A DNA stretch of 43,982 bases, taken from assembly GCA_945949395.1 (NCBI GenBank), contig CAMFEK010000012.1, positions 1 to 43,982 of the forward strand. The letters are read 5' to 3'. Under the pieces are notes generated by a model that saw only the letters and a program-made list of their open reading frames with translations, had not been told where the DNA came from and did no database searches. Every line of letters starts with the position of its first letter. Position 1 is the first letter of the stretch. The position numbers and the translations under genes are program-made. This DNA comes from an uncultured Clostridia bacterium. GTDB taxonomy: Bacteria > Bacillota > Clostridia > Christensenellales > Borkfalkiaceae. Shown here piece by piece: positions 32,540 to 41,516 of the stretch.

Positions 32540-33807
32540 CCGATATTCTTTCCAAATTTACCTATATCACCGAACTTCTGCTCGCCGAGCTCATCTTTTT
32601 GTTTCCCTTTCCCAAGAGAAAGCACTTCGCCGTCCGATATTCGGCGGCGGTTATTCTCAACGAGGCGCTTTGGTTCTTTTTCTCAGGGGATTTAGTTCCG
32701 CCGTTTTTATCGACGCGATTCGGCTATTTTTTCTTGATGATGGCAAAGATCATTCTCACCATCTTTTCCATGTGGTTCTGTTTCGACGGGTCCGTCTGGG
32801 CGATCGTCTCAGCTTGCGTGGGAGGCGTGGCGCTCCAACATATCGGGTATCAGCTCAGCTGGATCGTCGCCATAACTTTTCCCTTCCAAACGTGGAATAT
32901 CTATATCGAGCTTTTCACCTGTGCGGTGCTGTATCTGGTCTTTCTGCTGTCCATCGGACTGCGCCTTGCCAAACAGCGGTATTACGAGAATTACGACAAG
33001 CGTATGATCGTTCTCTCCGTCGTGATCGTCCTCGTCTGTATCGGTATTATCCGTTTCTTCCGCCCTGGTTCCGGCACAGGACCATACGTCGTCGTCTGCG
33101 TCGCCCTGTATGCCGTCACCTGCAATAGTCTCGCCCTGTTCATTCAGTTCTTCTGGTATCGATTTGCTCGCTTAAAGAGTGATTACGCCGTTCTGCAACG
33201 CATTCACGAAGAGGAAGTCAGGCAGTATGAAAACAGCAAAATGAACACCAAGCTGTTGAACATCAAATGTCACGATTTAAAGCACAATATGCTGGCGATC
33301 GAAAACAGTTTCCCGCCGGAGGAAGTCGATTCGATGCAAAAGATCATCGACGCGTACGACAACACCTATCAGTCCGGTCTGGAGGTACTCGACGTCATTC
33401 TCAACGAGAAAATCATACGCTGTATGAGCAAAGGAATCTCCTTCACCTGTATGGGCGACGGCAAGATACTCTCCTTTATGCAAACGATGGATTTGTATTC
33501 CCTGTTCGGCAACATGATCGAAAACGCCATCGAGGCGACGGAAAAGCTGTCCGATAAAGAAAAACGAACCATCAGCCTCGTGATCGAAAAGAAGGGGGAA
33601 TTCGTATACGTCAATGCCGTAAACTACACGAATCAACGGTATTCCTTTGAGGACGGGCTTCCGCAAACGACCAAGAAAGGGGAGCTCGGCTATCACGGCT
33701 ACGGCTTAAAGAGCATTCGTGCAATCGCCGAAAAATATCATGGAGGAATCGCAATCAATACCGAGGACGACGTCTTTATCCTCAACGTGTATATGCTTCC
33801 GCAATAA
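32536..33807 (+). CDS. GHKL-type sensor histidine kinase (AgrC-like)
   Basis: The 423-residue protein has about six membrane helices in residues 10-205, with no large extracellular domain. The histidine region CHDLKHNM follows (phosphoacceptor expected at His246), then a GHKL ATPase with N-box NMIENAIEAT near 325 and G-boxes GYHGYGLKSIRAIAEKY near 391. This layout matches AgrC/CitA-independent kinases that sense peptides or membrane states. The gene begins within the regulator's last codons. Two hairpin-like repeats with a T8 run follow its stop. Confidence 0.92.
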   Translation: MTDILSKFTYITELLLAELIFLFPFPKRKHFAVRYSAAVILNEALWFFFSGDLVPPFLSTRFGYFFLMMAKIILTIFSMWFCFDGSVWAIVSACVGGVALQHIGYQLSWIVAITFPFQTWNIYIELFTCAVLYLVFLLSIGLRLAKQRYYENYDKRMIVLSVVIVLVCIGIIRFFRPGSGTGPYVVVCVALYAVTCNSLALFIQFFWYRFARLKSDYAVLQRIHEEEVRQYENSKMNTKLLNIKCHDLKHNMLAIENSFPPEEVDSMQKIIDAYDNTYQSGLEVLDVILNEKIIRCMSKGISFTCMGDGKILSFMQTMDLYSLFGNMIENAIEATEKLSDKEKRTISLVIEKKGEFVYVNAVNYTNQRYSFEDGLPQTTKKGELGYHGYGLKSIRAIAEKYHGGIAINTEDDVFILNVYMLPQ

Positions 33808-33840
33808 ACAGAAAAAAGTGCAATTTGCGCCGATGAAATG

Positions 33841-33868
33841 AAAAAAAGTGCAATTTGCACTTTTTTTT
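33841..33868 (+). terminator. Terminator after the two-component operon
   Basis: A7-GTGCAA-T-TTGCAC-T8 (33841-33868) is a nearly perfect symmetrical hairpin with a T8 tail. A direct copy of its left half, AAAAAAGTGCAATTTGC, occurs 30 bases earlier (33812-33828). Confidence 0.8.
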
Positions 33869-33995
33869 GCGCTTTTCGAACTGTTTTCTTCCTTTTTTTG
33901 AAAATCGTGATAGGATAACTGTGATAATAATTTTATCAATATGTGAAAAAACGGAGAAAGGAGGGATAAGAGGGAATTTAGAAGGAAGGAATACA

Positions 33996-34011
33996 GTCGG
34001 AATATTCCGAC
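33996..34011. promoter_or_regulatory. Perfect 16-bp palindrome upstream of the 4-TM/GH3 operon
   Basis: GTCGGAATATTCCGAC is a perfect palindrome 66 bases before the small membrane-protein gene. It could be a protein-binding site. The surrounding 33869-34076 stretch contains TTGAAA (33898-33903) with GATAAT (33923-33928) at a long 19-base spacing as the best promoter candidate. Confidence 0.45.
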
Positions 34012-34076
34012 GGGCTATCTCGTTACAGAGATCAAGGCGCAGCGATGCGTTGAACAAAAAAAACAGAAGGTAGAAA

Positions 34077-34469
34077 ATGAAAGATTTATTGGCAAACAAA
34101 AAATACGGCTTCTTCGTGACGCTTGCACTCATGTTGCTCTCCGTCGTCACGATGATCGTATACGCTTCTATTTACGGCGGTACGAGATTTATGTCGTGGG
34201 CGGGATTCTGGGTCGTCCTTGCGGGCGTCGTCGTCGCCGCGGCTCTCATTCTCGTAAAGCAGGAAAGATGGGTTCCCGCCCTTCTTCTGGCAACCAACTT
34301 TATCGGTTTCCTGCTCTACGTCTACTACATTTACTTTCACGTTTCCGTCATTCTTGTCGGAATCCAATCGGCGGGCTTTCCTCCCGAATTCTTTGTGAAT
34401 GTAGTATTTTTCGTCATTACCCTCGTGGTAAGCGTGGCAAATATCTATTTGCCTCAAAACAAGGAGTAA
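34077..34469 (+). CDS. Small four-helix membrane protein before the third GH3
   Basis: The 130-residue hydrophobic protein has predicted helices at about 11-33, 41-59, 65-90 and 105-124 and short charged ends (MKDLLANKK; LPQNKE). GAAGGTAGAA precedes the ATG. It ends 12 bases before the third GH3 gene. Its size, topology and GH3 linkage mirror the protein at 29374-29790, and both have a Y-x-S-I segment after the first helix, though overall similarity is low by eye. No known family is recognised. It may be the sensor-side, anchor or assembly partner of the GH3 enzyme. Confidence 0.78.
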   Translation: MKDLLANKKYGFFVTLALMLLSVVTMIVYASIYGGTRFMSWAGFWVVLAGVVVAAALILVKQERWVPALLLATNFIGFLLYVYYIYFHVSVILVGIQSAGFPPEFFVNVVFFVITLVVSVANIYLPQNKE

Positions 34470-34481
34470 GGAGAAATTATC

Positions 34482-37400
34482 ATGAAAAAAGCAGCATTAA
34501 AGAAGACTTGTACCGCACTCAGCATGTTGTTGAGCGGCATTTTCATCACGGGAACGGTGATCGCGATGGAAAACTCCTCTCAGGTTTCCACGGCGCTCAA
34601 CGCAAAGACGTTTGAAGTCGTTACGGATGAGAGTGCGGCAAACGAAGATACCGAATACTATAAGTCCGATTATAATAAGGTCGGTGATCTGATCAAGGCG
34701 GGCAGAGAGAAAGCCGCCGACGTCGTCGCCGAGGGCGCCGTCCTTCTCAAAAACGAGAATCAGGCGCTTCCCTTGACGTCGGGTAACAGAAAGGTCAGCT
34801 TGTTCGGCACGACCTCTTACGATCCCGTTTACGGCGGCACCGGTTCCGGCGGTATTTCCACCGACGACGCGACCACCTTCGTGAAATCTTACGAGGATGC
34901 GGGCATCGAACTCAATCCCACGCTGAAAGAGAACTATACCAATCCCGATATCTGGGGTAAAAAGACGGGCGGTTCGATGTGGAATCCCGTCGCGCAGACG
35001 TACGCCAGAGATACGAGCGGATGGGGCAGCAAAGTCGTGAGAAAGGTAAACGACGTTCCTTGGGACGTGATCCTCGCTTCCGGCGCGGCGGATAGCTTTG
35101 CCGCCTACGGCGACGCGGCGATCTTCACCTGCGGGCGCGTCGGCGGAGAAGGTTCCGATTTGACCGGTCACGGCAACGACGGCATCGATAACGGCGACGG
35201 CATCGGCGCCGACTACCTCGGTCTTACGGCGAAGGAGCTTTCCGTTTTGAAGGGGCTCAAGGAGATGAAGGATCAGGGCATCTTCAAAAAGATCATCGTC
35301 GTCATCAACTACGCTTCTATGATCGAAGGCGATTTCATCAACGACCCGCAGTACGGCGTGGACGCAGCCCTTTGGGTCGGCACGACGGGTATGGGCGGCG
35401 CTGCCGTCGGCAAGCTCCTCACCGGTGAAATTTCTCCCTCCGGTCGTCTCCCCGATACCATGTGGATGGACAATGCGCTCAATCCCGTCAACGCAAACTT
35501 CGGTTACTGGGTATACGACGGGGCGGCAGAGCTCGGCGTTCCCACCGAACCCGGCAATATGTGGGTTCCCGAACCTACGCTTTCCTGCTACGTCGTATAT
35601 CAGGAAGGTATGTACCTCGGTTATAAGTACACGGAAACGAGATACGAGGATTACGTGATGGGTACGCCCAACGTCGGAAACTTTACCTACAGCGACGTCG
35701 TCGCTTACACCTACGGTCACGGTCTCACCTATACCGATTTCACCTACTCGAACTTTAAGGTAAACAAGACGGGCGATCGCGAATATACGCTCTCCGTCAC
35801 CGTCACGAACAGCGGTTCGAAGTACGCGTCGAAAAATTCCGTAGAAGTATATCTCTCCAAGCCTTACGGCGAATACGCCAAGAAGAACAAGATTCAGGTT
35901 CCCTCCGTCGAAATGATCGATTTCGGCAAGACGGGCGTTTTGAAGCCCGGTCAGAGCGAAACCGTTTCCATTACGCTCGATGAAAAGTATTTTGCATCCT
36001 ACGACGCCTACGGCGCAAAAGGATACGTTCTGATGGACGGAGATTATTACCTTACCGTGGCGGACGGCGCGCACAACGCAGTCAACAACGTTCTGGCGGC
36101 AAAGGGATACACGCCCTCTTCCACGAACGGCAAAATGGACGGCGAGGGAGATACTGCTCTCGTGAAGAAGATCACGCTGTCCTTCGACGACGATAAGTAC
36201 GCTTACTCCGACTCCGTTTCTTCCCTCGACGGCGTAACGAGAAATCAGGTTTCCAACCTGTTCGACTTTGCCGACATCAATCTCTATTCCGGCAAAGGCG
36301 ACAACAGCGTGGAGTATTATTCGAGAGATAACTGGAACGGCACCGTTTCTTTGGATATCACGAACGGACATCCCACCCTCAAGATGACCGAGCAGATGGC
36401 GCAGGAAATCTATGCGCAGACGCCCGAAGGCATCGAAAAGGAGGTTCCTTCTCAATACAAACAGCCGTTACAGAAGGACGATATTCCTTATCCCACCTAC
36501 GGTAAGGATGCGGGTCTCACCCTCGTCAATATGCTCAAGGATAGCGAAGGTCAGGAAATCGGATTCTTCGATCCCGTTTGGGACACCTTCCTCGATCAGT
36601 TGACCTATGATGAGACGGCAAAGCTTTGCTTGCAGGGCTACCATCTCACCGCCGGCATCGATTCCATCGCGAAGCCCGAAACCAACGATGAAAACGGTCC
36701 CAACGGCTTCTCTCAGACGTATAAGAACAGCACGCTCGGTCTCTTCTACCGCACCGAAAAGGCGGCGGGTCACGTAAATGACGACAATACCTATACGGAT
36801 CAGATGGATCCCGACGGCAATAAAAAGACGACCGGCTTCCCGGCAAACGGACTGCTTGCCTCTTCCAGAAACAGACAGCTCGCTTACGAAGTGGGCAAGA
36901 TCATCGGTAACGACGGTATCTGGTCGGGCATGAGCGGTCTCTACGGCATCGGCGCCAACATTCATCGTTCTCCTTTCCTCGGCAGATGCGCTGAGTATTA
37001 TTCCGAGGACGGCACGCTGACCGGTCTCATCGCCGCAAGCGAATGTATCGGAATCGAAGAAAAGGGCGTTCACGTTTATAACAAGCATTGCGTGGTAAAC
37101 GATCAGGAGGCTTGCCGTCACGGCGTCGGCGTATGGCTCCCCGAACAGGCGCTCCGCGAAATTTATTTGAGAGCGTTCGAACTTCCCATCACGCTGGGCG
37201 GCGCTTACAACACTATGGCTTCCTTCGCGCGTCTCGGAACGCAGTCGGGTTGCGCTTGTCCCGCCTTGGCAGAGAACTTCCTCCGCGGCGAATGCGGCAT
37301 GAAGGGTATCATCGTCACCGACTGCTATACCGATATGGACGGCTCTCAGGGCGCAGATCCTTACTTTGAAATGTTCTACGGCATCGCGATCGGCGGTTCG

Positions 37401-37691
37401 GATATCCCCGACGGCAACGGTCCTTGGGAAGACACACAGCACGAGCTCTATAAGACGGGCTACGGCGCCGTCGCACAGAGAATGAGACTGGTTGCAAAGC
37501 GCGTTCTCTGGCAGACCGTTCACTCCAACGCGATCAACGGCTTCTCCTCTTCCACGAGAATCGTCTCCGTTACCCCTTGGTGGCAGACGCTCCTCATCAC
37601 GCTCGACGTTCTCTTCAGCCTCGCGTTCGTAGCATCTTTGGCTTGGACGACCGTTTCCGTGATCAAGGACGAAAAGGAACGCCGCAAGTAA
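34482..37691 (+). CDS. Membrane-anchored GH3 glycosidase with permuted domain order (paralogue 3)
   Basis: At 1069 residues it is the largest of the three. Membrane helices lie at about 10-28 and about 1035-1058, with a cytosolic KDEKERRK tail. The sandwich domain comes first (QALPLTSGNRKVSLFG near 90, YGGTGSGG near 121), then an Fn3-like domain (YTLSVTVTNSGSKYA near 438), then the barrel with FLGRCAEYYSED and a variant KH motif (YNKHCVVND instead of KHF). The nucleophile is in IVTDCY (Asp947). All key GH3 elements are present, so it should be active. Start ATG follows AAGGAG. It is linked to a 4-TM gene upstream and a LytTR/GHKL system beyond that. Codon use is GC-rich like paralogue 1, unlike the DUF3990 pair. 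Confidence 0.88.
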   Translation: MKKAALKKTCTALSMLLSGIFITGTVIAMENSSQVSTALNAKTFEVVTDESAANEDTEYYKSDYNKVGDLIKAGREKAADVVAEGAVLLKNENQALPLTSGNRKVSLFGTTSYDPVYGGTGSGGISTDDATTFVKSYEDAGIELNPTLKENYTNPDIWGKKTGGSMWNPVAQTYARDTSGWGSKVVRKVNDVPWDVILASGAADSFAAYGDAAIFTCGRVGGEGSDLTGHGNDGIDNGDGIGADYLGLTAKELSVLKGLKEMKDQGIFKKIIVVINYASMIEGDFINDPQYGVDAALWVGTTGMGGAAVGKLLTGEISPSGRLPDTMWMDNALNPVNANFGYWVYDGAAELGVPTEPGNMWVPEPTLSCYVVYQEGMYLGYKYTETRYEDYVMGTPNVGNFTYSDVVAYTYGHGLTYTDFTYSNFKVNKTGDREYTLSVTVTNSGSKYASKNSVEVYLSKPYGEYAKKNKIQVPSVEMIDFGKTGVLKPGQSETVSITLDEKYFASYDAYGAKGYVLMDGDYYLTVADGAHNAVNNVLAAKGYTPSSTNGKMDGEGDTALVKKITLSFDDDKYAYSDSVSSLDGVTRNQVSNLFDFADINLYSGKGDNSVEYYSRDNWNGTVSLDITNGHPTLKMTEQMAQEIYAQTPEGIEKEVPSQYKQPLQKDDIPYPTYGKDAGLTLVNMLKDSEGQEIGFFDPVWDTFLDQLTYDETAKLCLQGYHLTAGIDSIAKPETNDENGPNGFSQTYKNSTLGLFYRTEKAAGHVNDDNTYTDQMDPDGNKKTTGFPANGLLASSRNRQLAYEVGKIIGNDGIWSGMSGLYGIGANIHRSPFLGRCAEYYSEDGTLTGLIAASECIGIEEKGVHVYNKHCVVNDQEACRHGVGVWLPEQALREIYLRAFELPITLGGAYNTMASFARLGTQSGCACPALAENFLRGECGMKGIIVTDCYTDMDGSQGADPYFEMFYGIAIGGSDIPDGNGPWEDTQHELYKTGYGAVAQRMRLVAKRVLWQTVHSNAINGFSSSTRIVSVTPWWQTLLITLDVLFSLAFVASLAWTTVSVIKDEKERRK

Positions 37692-37756
37692 GCTACTTCC
37701 CACTCCGAAACACACATGAATAAAAGCTGATTAGTTCCTCCTATCAGTAATATGAA

Positions 37757-37792
37757 TCAGAACTACGCGTTCAACGCGTAGTTTTGATTTTA
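37757..37792 (+). terminator. Terminator after the third GH3 gene
   Basis: AACTACGCGT (37761-37770) and ACGCGTAGTT (37774-37783) form a perfect 10-bp stem with loop TCA, followed by TTGATTTT. The remaining gene-free stretch to 38031 holds only AT-rich sequence, including a possible extra promoter TTGAAA (37957-37962)/TATAAG (37981-37986). Confidence 0.8.
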
Positions 37793-38031
37793 CGGAAAAG
37801 TATAATTCGTGTTTTTGTACGGAATATTATATTCAGGAAAACAATTTCTTTTCGATGAGCCTTTTGTGCGCATGCGGAATCTGACGACTGAAAGCGTTCG
37901 GGCGATGAGGGGGAACTTTTTTCCCGTTTTCACAAAAATTACACGGGCGTTTCAAATTGAAAGTATAAACTATACAACTATATAAGTATATTAGATGGTT
38001 ATCGAATCGTTAAAAAAAATTTTTTAACCAC

Positions 38032-38060
38032 TTGCAAAAATTTCAGATTTGTGTTATATT
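38032..38060 (+). promoter_or_regulatory. Promoter of the V-type ATP synthase operon
   Basis: TTGCAA (38032-38037) and TATATT (38055-38060) are 17 bases apart with an extended TGT before the -10 box, 31 bases before the first start codon. Confidence 0.75.
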
Positions 38061-38091
38061 CTTTATAACGTTTGAAGGAGCGGGGTTTTCT

Positions 38092-38409
38092 ATGGAAGAA
38101 ATCATCAAGTCAATAACGGAAGCGGAAGCGCGCGCGGCGGAAATAAAGGCGCAGGCTTTGTCGCAGGCGGCAGAAATTGCGGAAAGAGCCGAAACGCGTG
38201 CCGCTGAGATAGAAAGGGCAACCGCGGAGGAATGTAAGACGTTGCGTGAAAGCGCATTGAGGAAGGCGCAGGCGGAAGCGCAGTCGAAATACGACGCGGC
38301 GATCGCCGAAAAGCGCGCCGAAGCGAAAAATTACGCTACGAAATGCCTGGAACAAAGCGAATTGCAGGTGGAAGAGATCGTACGGAGGGTTATCGGTGGC
38401 AATTGCTGA
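38092..38409 (+). CDS. ntpF: V-type ATP synthase peripheral stalk subunit (G/H-like)
   Basis: From the ATG at 38092 (after GAAGGAG) the protein has 105 residues, nearly all a charged Ala/Glu-rich coiled coil (EAEARAAEIKAQALSQ, then AEIERATAEECK). It ends in a short hydrophobic stretch (VEEIVRRVIGG). This is the form of the peripheral stalk subunit that pairs with subunit E. First position in the operon matches E. hirae ntpF. The sequence itself is low in specific motifs, so the call rests on composition and context. Its stop overlaps the start of subunit I by 14 bases. Confidence 0.82.
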   Translation: MEEIIKSITEAEARAAEIKAQALSQAAEIAERAETRAAEIERATAEECKTLRESALRKAQAEAQSKYDAAIAEKRAEAKNYATKCLEQSELQVEEIVRRVIGGNC

Positions 38410-40384
38410 AATGAGCAAGCTGAATCTCGTAGCAATGTCTTATGACAGGGATAAAATTCTCAACGCCCTGCAAAGGACAAACGCCACCGAGATCACGCTG
38501 CAATACGAAACCGAACATACCGTGGCGCTGTCGTCCGATTGCGAGCAGTTAAGAGCGTATCTCTCTTCGATAGAGGAGGCGCTTTCCTGCCTTATCGCGG
38601 TAACGGAGGAGTATCATAAAGACAATAAAATAAAATCCGACGTTTTGAAGGACGGATTCGAGGTCAGTTATTCCGAGTTTATGTCGGCAAAGGACAAAAA
38701 AGAGCAAGCGGACGCGCTCGTGGAAAAGATCAACCGTCTCGAGGAACGCAGAAAAGAACGCGTTTCCGCGCTTGCGGGATTGCGCCGCACGATTTCTTCG
38801 GCTGAGATCTATTCCGTCATAAACAGACCTCTGAACGGATTTCAGGATACCCTGCATGCCAAAATCAGGTTGGGTACCTTTCCCGTATCGTTGAAGGAGG
38901 ATTTTTTCAAGGCGATAGAAGAAGATCCTTTATCCGCTTGTTCGATCCTTCATTCCGACGAGGAAAACGTTCTCGTCCTCGCGGCGGGGCACAAGTCGTC
39001 CGATCAATTCGACGCCATTTTGCAGAACTTCGGGCTGGTTGCCTGTCCGTTCGACGAGGCGCTTTCGGGCGCGGAATTTTATTCCTCCTTAAAAGAGCGT
39101 GAACGCTCTTTCTGCGAGGAGCTGAAAGCGATCGAGCAGGAGACGTACGCTCTGAATACGAGCATTCGTTTCTTAAAAATATACAGCGACTTTATCGGAT
39201 TCGAACTGGAAAAGGCGGAGATTTCCGATAAGTTGCGCGCCACGCAGAAAACTTTCCTGCTGGAGGCGTACGTTCCCAAGGAGTCGGAAGAGCGGGTGAA
39301 AGAGGCGCTTGGCGGCGTGACGGAGGCGATTTATTATGAGTTTTCCGAACCGTCCGCAGAGGAAACGCCTCCGACGCTCTATCAAAATAACGCGGTCGTT
39401 AAAAATTTCGAGACGATCACAAATATGTATTCGCCCGTAAGCTACCGCGAGTTCGACCCGAACGCCGTAATGTCCCTCTTTTACAGCATATTCCTCGGCT
39501 TTATTATGGGCGATATCGGTTACGGACTGTTGATGATGATCGGCGGCGGATTGATATACTATATGAAACGCGATCGTGACAGCGGACTCAAACGCCTTGC
39601 AGGCGTGTTTGCCGTCGGCGGACTATTCGCGGTGATATGGGGTTTTCTGTTCAATTCGCTGTTCGGGCTATCTCTGCCCTTCCTGCCCGCGATTATGCCA
39701 AACGCGCAGAGCGATATGTGGTCGTTTATCGGAATAAGCGTCCCCGCGGTGCTGATCATAAGCCTTGAAATAGGCGTCGTACAGCTCATGGTGGGGTACG
39801 TTTGCAAAGCGTGGCAGTGCTGGCGGCGCGGATATATCGCCGACGGAATTTTAGACGGAATGGTCTGGGCAGTGTTCTCGTTGGGCGTGGGAATCGCCGT
39901 CATCGGATTGATCGACGAGGCGAATATGCCCGTTTTGGCTACGGTCGGCGGAATCGTCGCGGCGGCTTGCCTTTTCATCGCCGTGCTGACAGCAGGCAGA
40001 AAGGAAAAGCTGTTAGGGAAGTTTACGAAGGGGTTCGGCGCGGCTTACGGAATCATCAATTACGTATCCGACGTTTTGAGCTATGCCCGTCTTTACGGAC
40101 TGATGCTCTCCGGCGCGGTGATTGCGCAAATCGTTTCGCAGTATTCCGTGCAGTTCATAACGGGCGGCAACCCTGTATTTATCGTTTTAGGCGTAATACT
40201 CATGCTCGTCGGACACCTGTTTAATCTTGCGATAGGGCTGCTCGGCGCCTACATTCACGACGCAAGACTGCAGTACGTAGAGTTTTACGGCAGGTTTTAC
40301 GAGGGGGAAGGCGAACTGTTCTCGCCGCTCGGCTCACAGCATAAATACGTCTATCTCCCGCTCGGAGCAGCTGCCGAACGCTGA
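38396..40384 (+). CDS. ntpI: V-type ATP synthase subunit I (membrane stator subunit a)
   Basis: The 662-residue protein starts at GTG 38396 after GGAGG, giving MAIAEMSKLNLVAM, the usual beginning for this subunit. Residues 1-330 are the cytosolic coiled-coil part. About seven membrane helices follow from residue 355, with FIMGDIGYGLLMMIGG and NYVSDVLSYARLYGLMLSG, which includes the essential arginine of the ion half-channels. It forms the static side of the ion path against the K ring. An ATG at 38411 is possible but would cut the conserved start. Confidence 0.95.
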   Translation: MAIAEMSKLNLVAMSYDRDKILNALQRTNATEITLQYETEHTVALSSDCEQLRAYLSSIEEALSCLIAVTEEYHKDNKIKSDVLKDGFEVSYSEFMSAKDKKEQADALVEKINRLEERRKERVSALAGLRRTISSAEIYSVINRPLNGFQDTLHAKIRLGTFPVSLKEDFFKAIEEDPLSACSILHSDEENVLVLAAGHKSSDQFDAILQNFGLVACPFDEALSGAEFYSSLKERERSFCEELKAIEQETYALNTSIRFLKIYSDFIGFELEKAEISDKLRATQKTFLLEAYVPKESEERVKEALGGVTEAIYYEFSEPSAEETPPTLYQNNAVVKNFETITNMYSPVSYREFDPNAVMSLFYSIFLGFIMGDIGYGLLMMIGGGLIYYMKRDRDSGLKRLAGVFAVGGLFAVIWGFLFNSLFGLSLPFLPAIMPNAQSDMWSFIGISVPAVLIISLEIGVVQLMVGYVCKAWQCWRRGYIADGILDGMVWAVFSLGVGIAVIGLIDEANMPVLATVGGIVAAACLFIAVLTAGRKEKLLGKFTKGFGAAYGIINYVSDVLSYARLYGLMLSGAVIAQIVSQYSVQFITGGNPVFIVLGVILMLVGHLFNLAIGLLGAYIHDARLQYVEFYGRFYEGEGELFSPLGSQHKYVYLPLGAAAER

Positions 40385-40481
40385 CCGAACGGGTAGAAAT
40401 TCAAAAAAAATCACGGCGATTTCTTTGCATGGCATAAAAATTGCGTGTATATAAAAAGACTATATTTTTCGGAGGTTTTAT

Positions 40482-40928
40482 ATGTATGGTTTCGCTATCG
40501 CGATGATTGGCGTCGCGCTCTGCGCTATTTTGTGCGGCATCGGTTCCAGCGTGGGTCTGTTCAAGACGGGCAGCGCGGCTGCAGGCGTTTTGGGGGAAAA
40601 TCCCAAAAAATTCGGCAAGGTGCTGGTTTTAGTTCTTCTTCCCGCAACGCAGGGTATTTACGGCTTTATCATCGCCATCATTGCGTCTTCGTCCGTTGCC
40701 GGCATCGAAACGGTCGCGCAGGGCTGGGCGCTGTTCGGAGCGGTTATGCCGATGGCGATATCCGGTCTTATTACCGGTATCTTCCAGGGTAAATCGGCTG
40801 CCAACTGTATCTATGCGGTCGGTAAGCAGGACTCTCTCGGCGGTAAATTGATTATCTATCCCGCGATGATAGAGTTCTACGCGATTCTCGGTCTCATCAT
40901 TTCCATCATGCTCATCGCTGTCGTATAA
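40482..40928 (+). CDS. ntpK: V-type ATP synthase subunit K (rotor ring, Na+-type)
   Basis: The 148-residue proteolipid has four membrane helices, a duplicated hairpin. The five side-chain ligands of the E. hirae Na+ site (L61, T64, Q65, Q110, E139) are all present at a constant offset of eight: Leu53, Thr56, Gln57, Gln102 and Glu131. Only the second hairpin carries the ion-binding glutamate. This indicates a sodium-translocating enzyme. GGAGG precedes the ATG, 97 bases after subunit I. Confidence 0.95.
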   Translation: MYGFAIAMIGVALCAILCGIGSSVGLFKTGSAAAGVLGENPKKFGKVLVLVLLPATQGIYGFIIAIIASSSVAGIETVAQGWALFGAVMPMAISGLITGIFQGKSAANCIYAVGKQDSLGGKLIIYPAMIEFYAILGLIISIMLIAVV

Positions 40929-40937
40929 GGTGGTTTT

Positions 40938-41513
40938 ATGGGCAAGGAAGATATTGTCGGAAGAATCCTTTCCGACGCCGAAGAGGAGGCTCGCGCAATC
41001 GTTTCTGCGGCGGAAGTAAAAGCGGCGCAAACGATAGCGGAAGCCGACTCTCGGGCAGAAAGAACAAAGAAGGGAGCAAGCGCGGAGATCGCCGAAAAGG
41101 TGAAAGCCATCTTCGACGGCAAGGCGGCAACCGCGCGGCTCGATTGCGCAAAGATCATGCTGGGCGCCAAGCGGGACGTGATAGACGAAGTGTACGCCCG
41201 CGCGCTGAAACAGCTTGTCGATCTGAACGCGACCGATTCGCTTTCGCTCGCCGAAACGTTGCTCGATGCTTACGCGGAGGAGGGCGACCAAATCGTATTT
41301 GCGGAAAATTACCGCTATGGGAAAGAGGTTGTCTCGCTCGGCGTCGTCAAGAAAAAAAATCTAAAGGTTTCCCCCGCAAGGGCGGAGATAGACGGCGGTT
41401 TCATTCTTGTCGGGGAGCATTCGGATAAAAACCTCTCTTACGGCGCGCTGCTTGCCGCCGACAGAGAAGAGCGGCAGTCGGAAATTGCCGCGCAGATATT
41501 TATTACGGGTTAA
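40938..41513 (+). CDS. ntpE: V-type ATP synthase subunit E
   Basis: The 191-residue protein has an N-terminal Ala/Glu-rich coiled coil (residues 1-85, RILSDAEEEARAIVSAAE) and a C-terminal alpha/beta domain ending with EIDGGFILVGE and AADREERQSEIAAQIF, as in subunit E. It pairs with the small stalk subunit to anchor the catalytic head. AAGGTGG lies before the ATG. It is 9 bases after ntpK and 3 before ntpC. Confidence 0.92.
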   Translation: MGKEDIVGRILSDAEEEARAIVSAAEVKAAQTIAEADSRAERTKKGASAEIAEKVKAIFDGKAATARLDCAKIMLGAKRDVIDEVYARALKQLVDLNATDSLSLAETLLDAYAEEGDQIVFAENYRYGKEVVSLGVVKKKNLKVSPARAEIDGGFILVGEHSDKNLSYGALLAADREERQSEIAAQIFITG

Positions 41514-41516
41514 ACG

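Noticed and set aside
33879..33922. Two AACTGT sequences as LytTR half-sites upstream of the 4-TM gene
   Set aside because: They are 38 bases apart rather than about 21, and the flanks do not match the usual 9-bp LytTR repeat.
34497..36455. A 652-codon open frame on the - strand opposite the third GH3 gene
   Set aside because: Shadow frame of a GC-rich coding sequence without start signals or domains.
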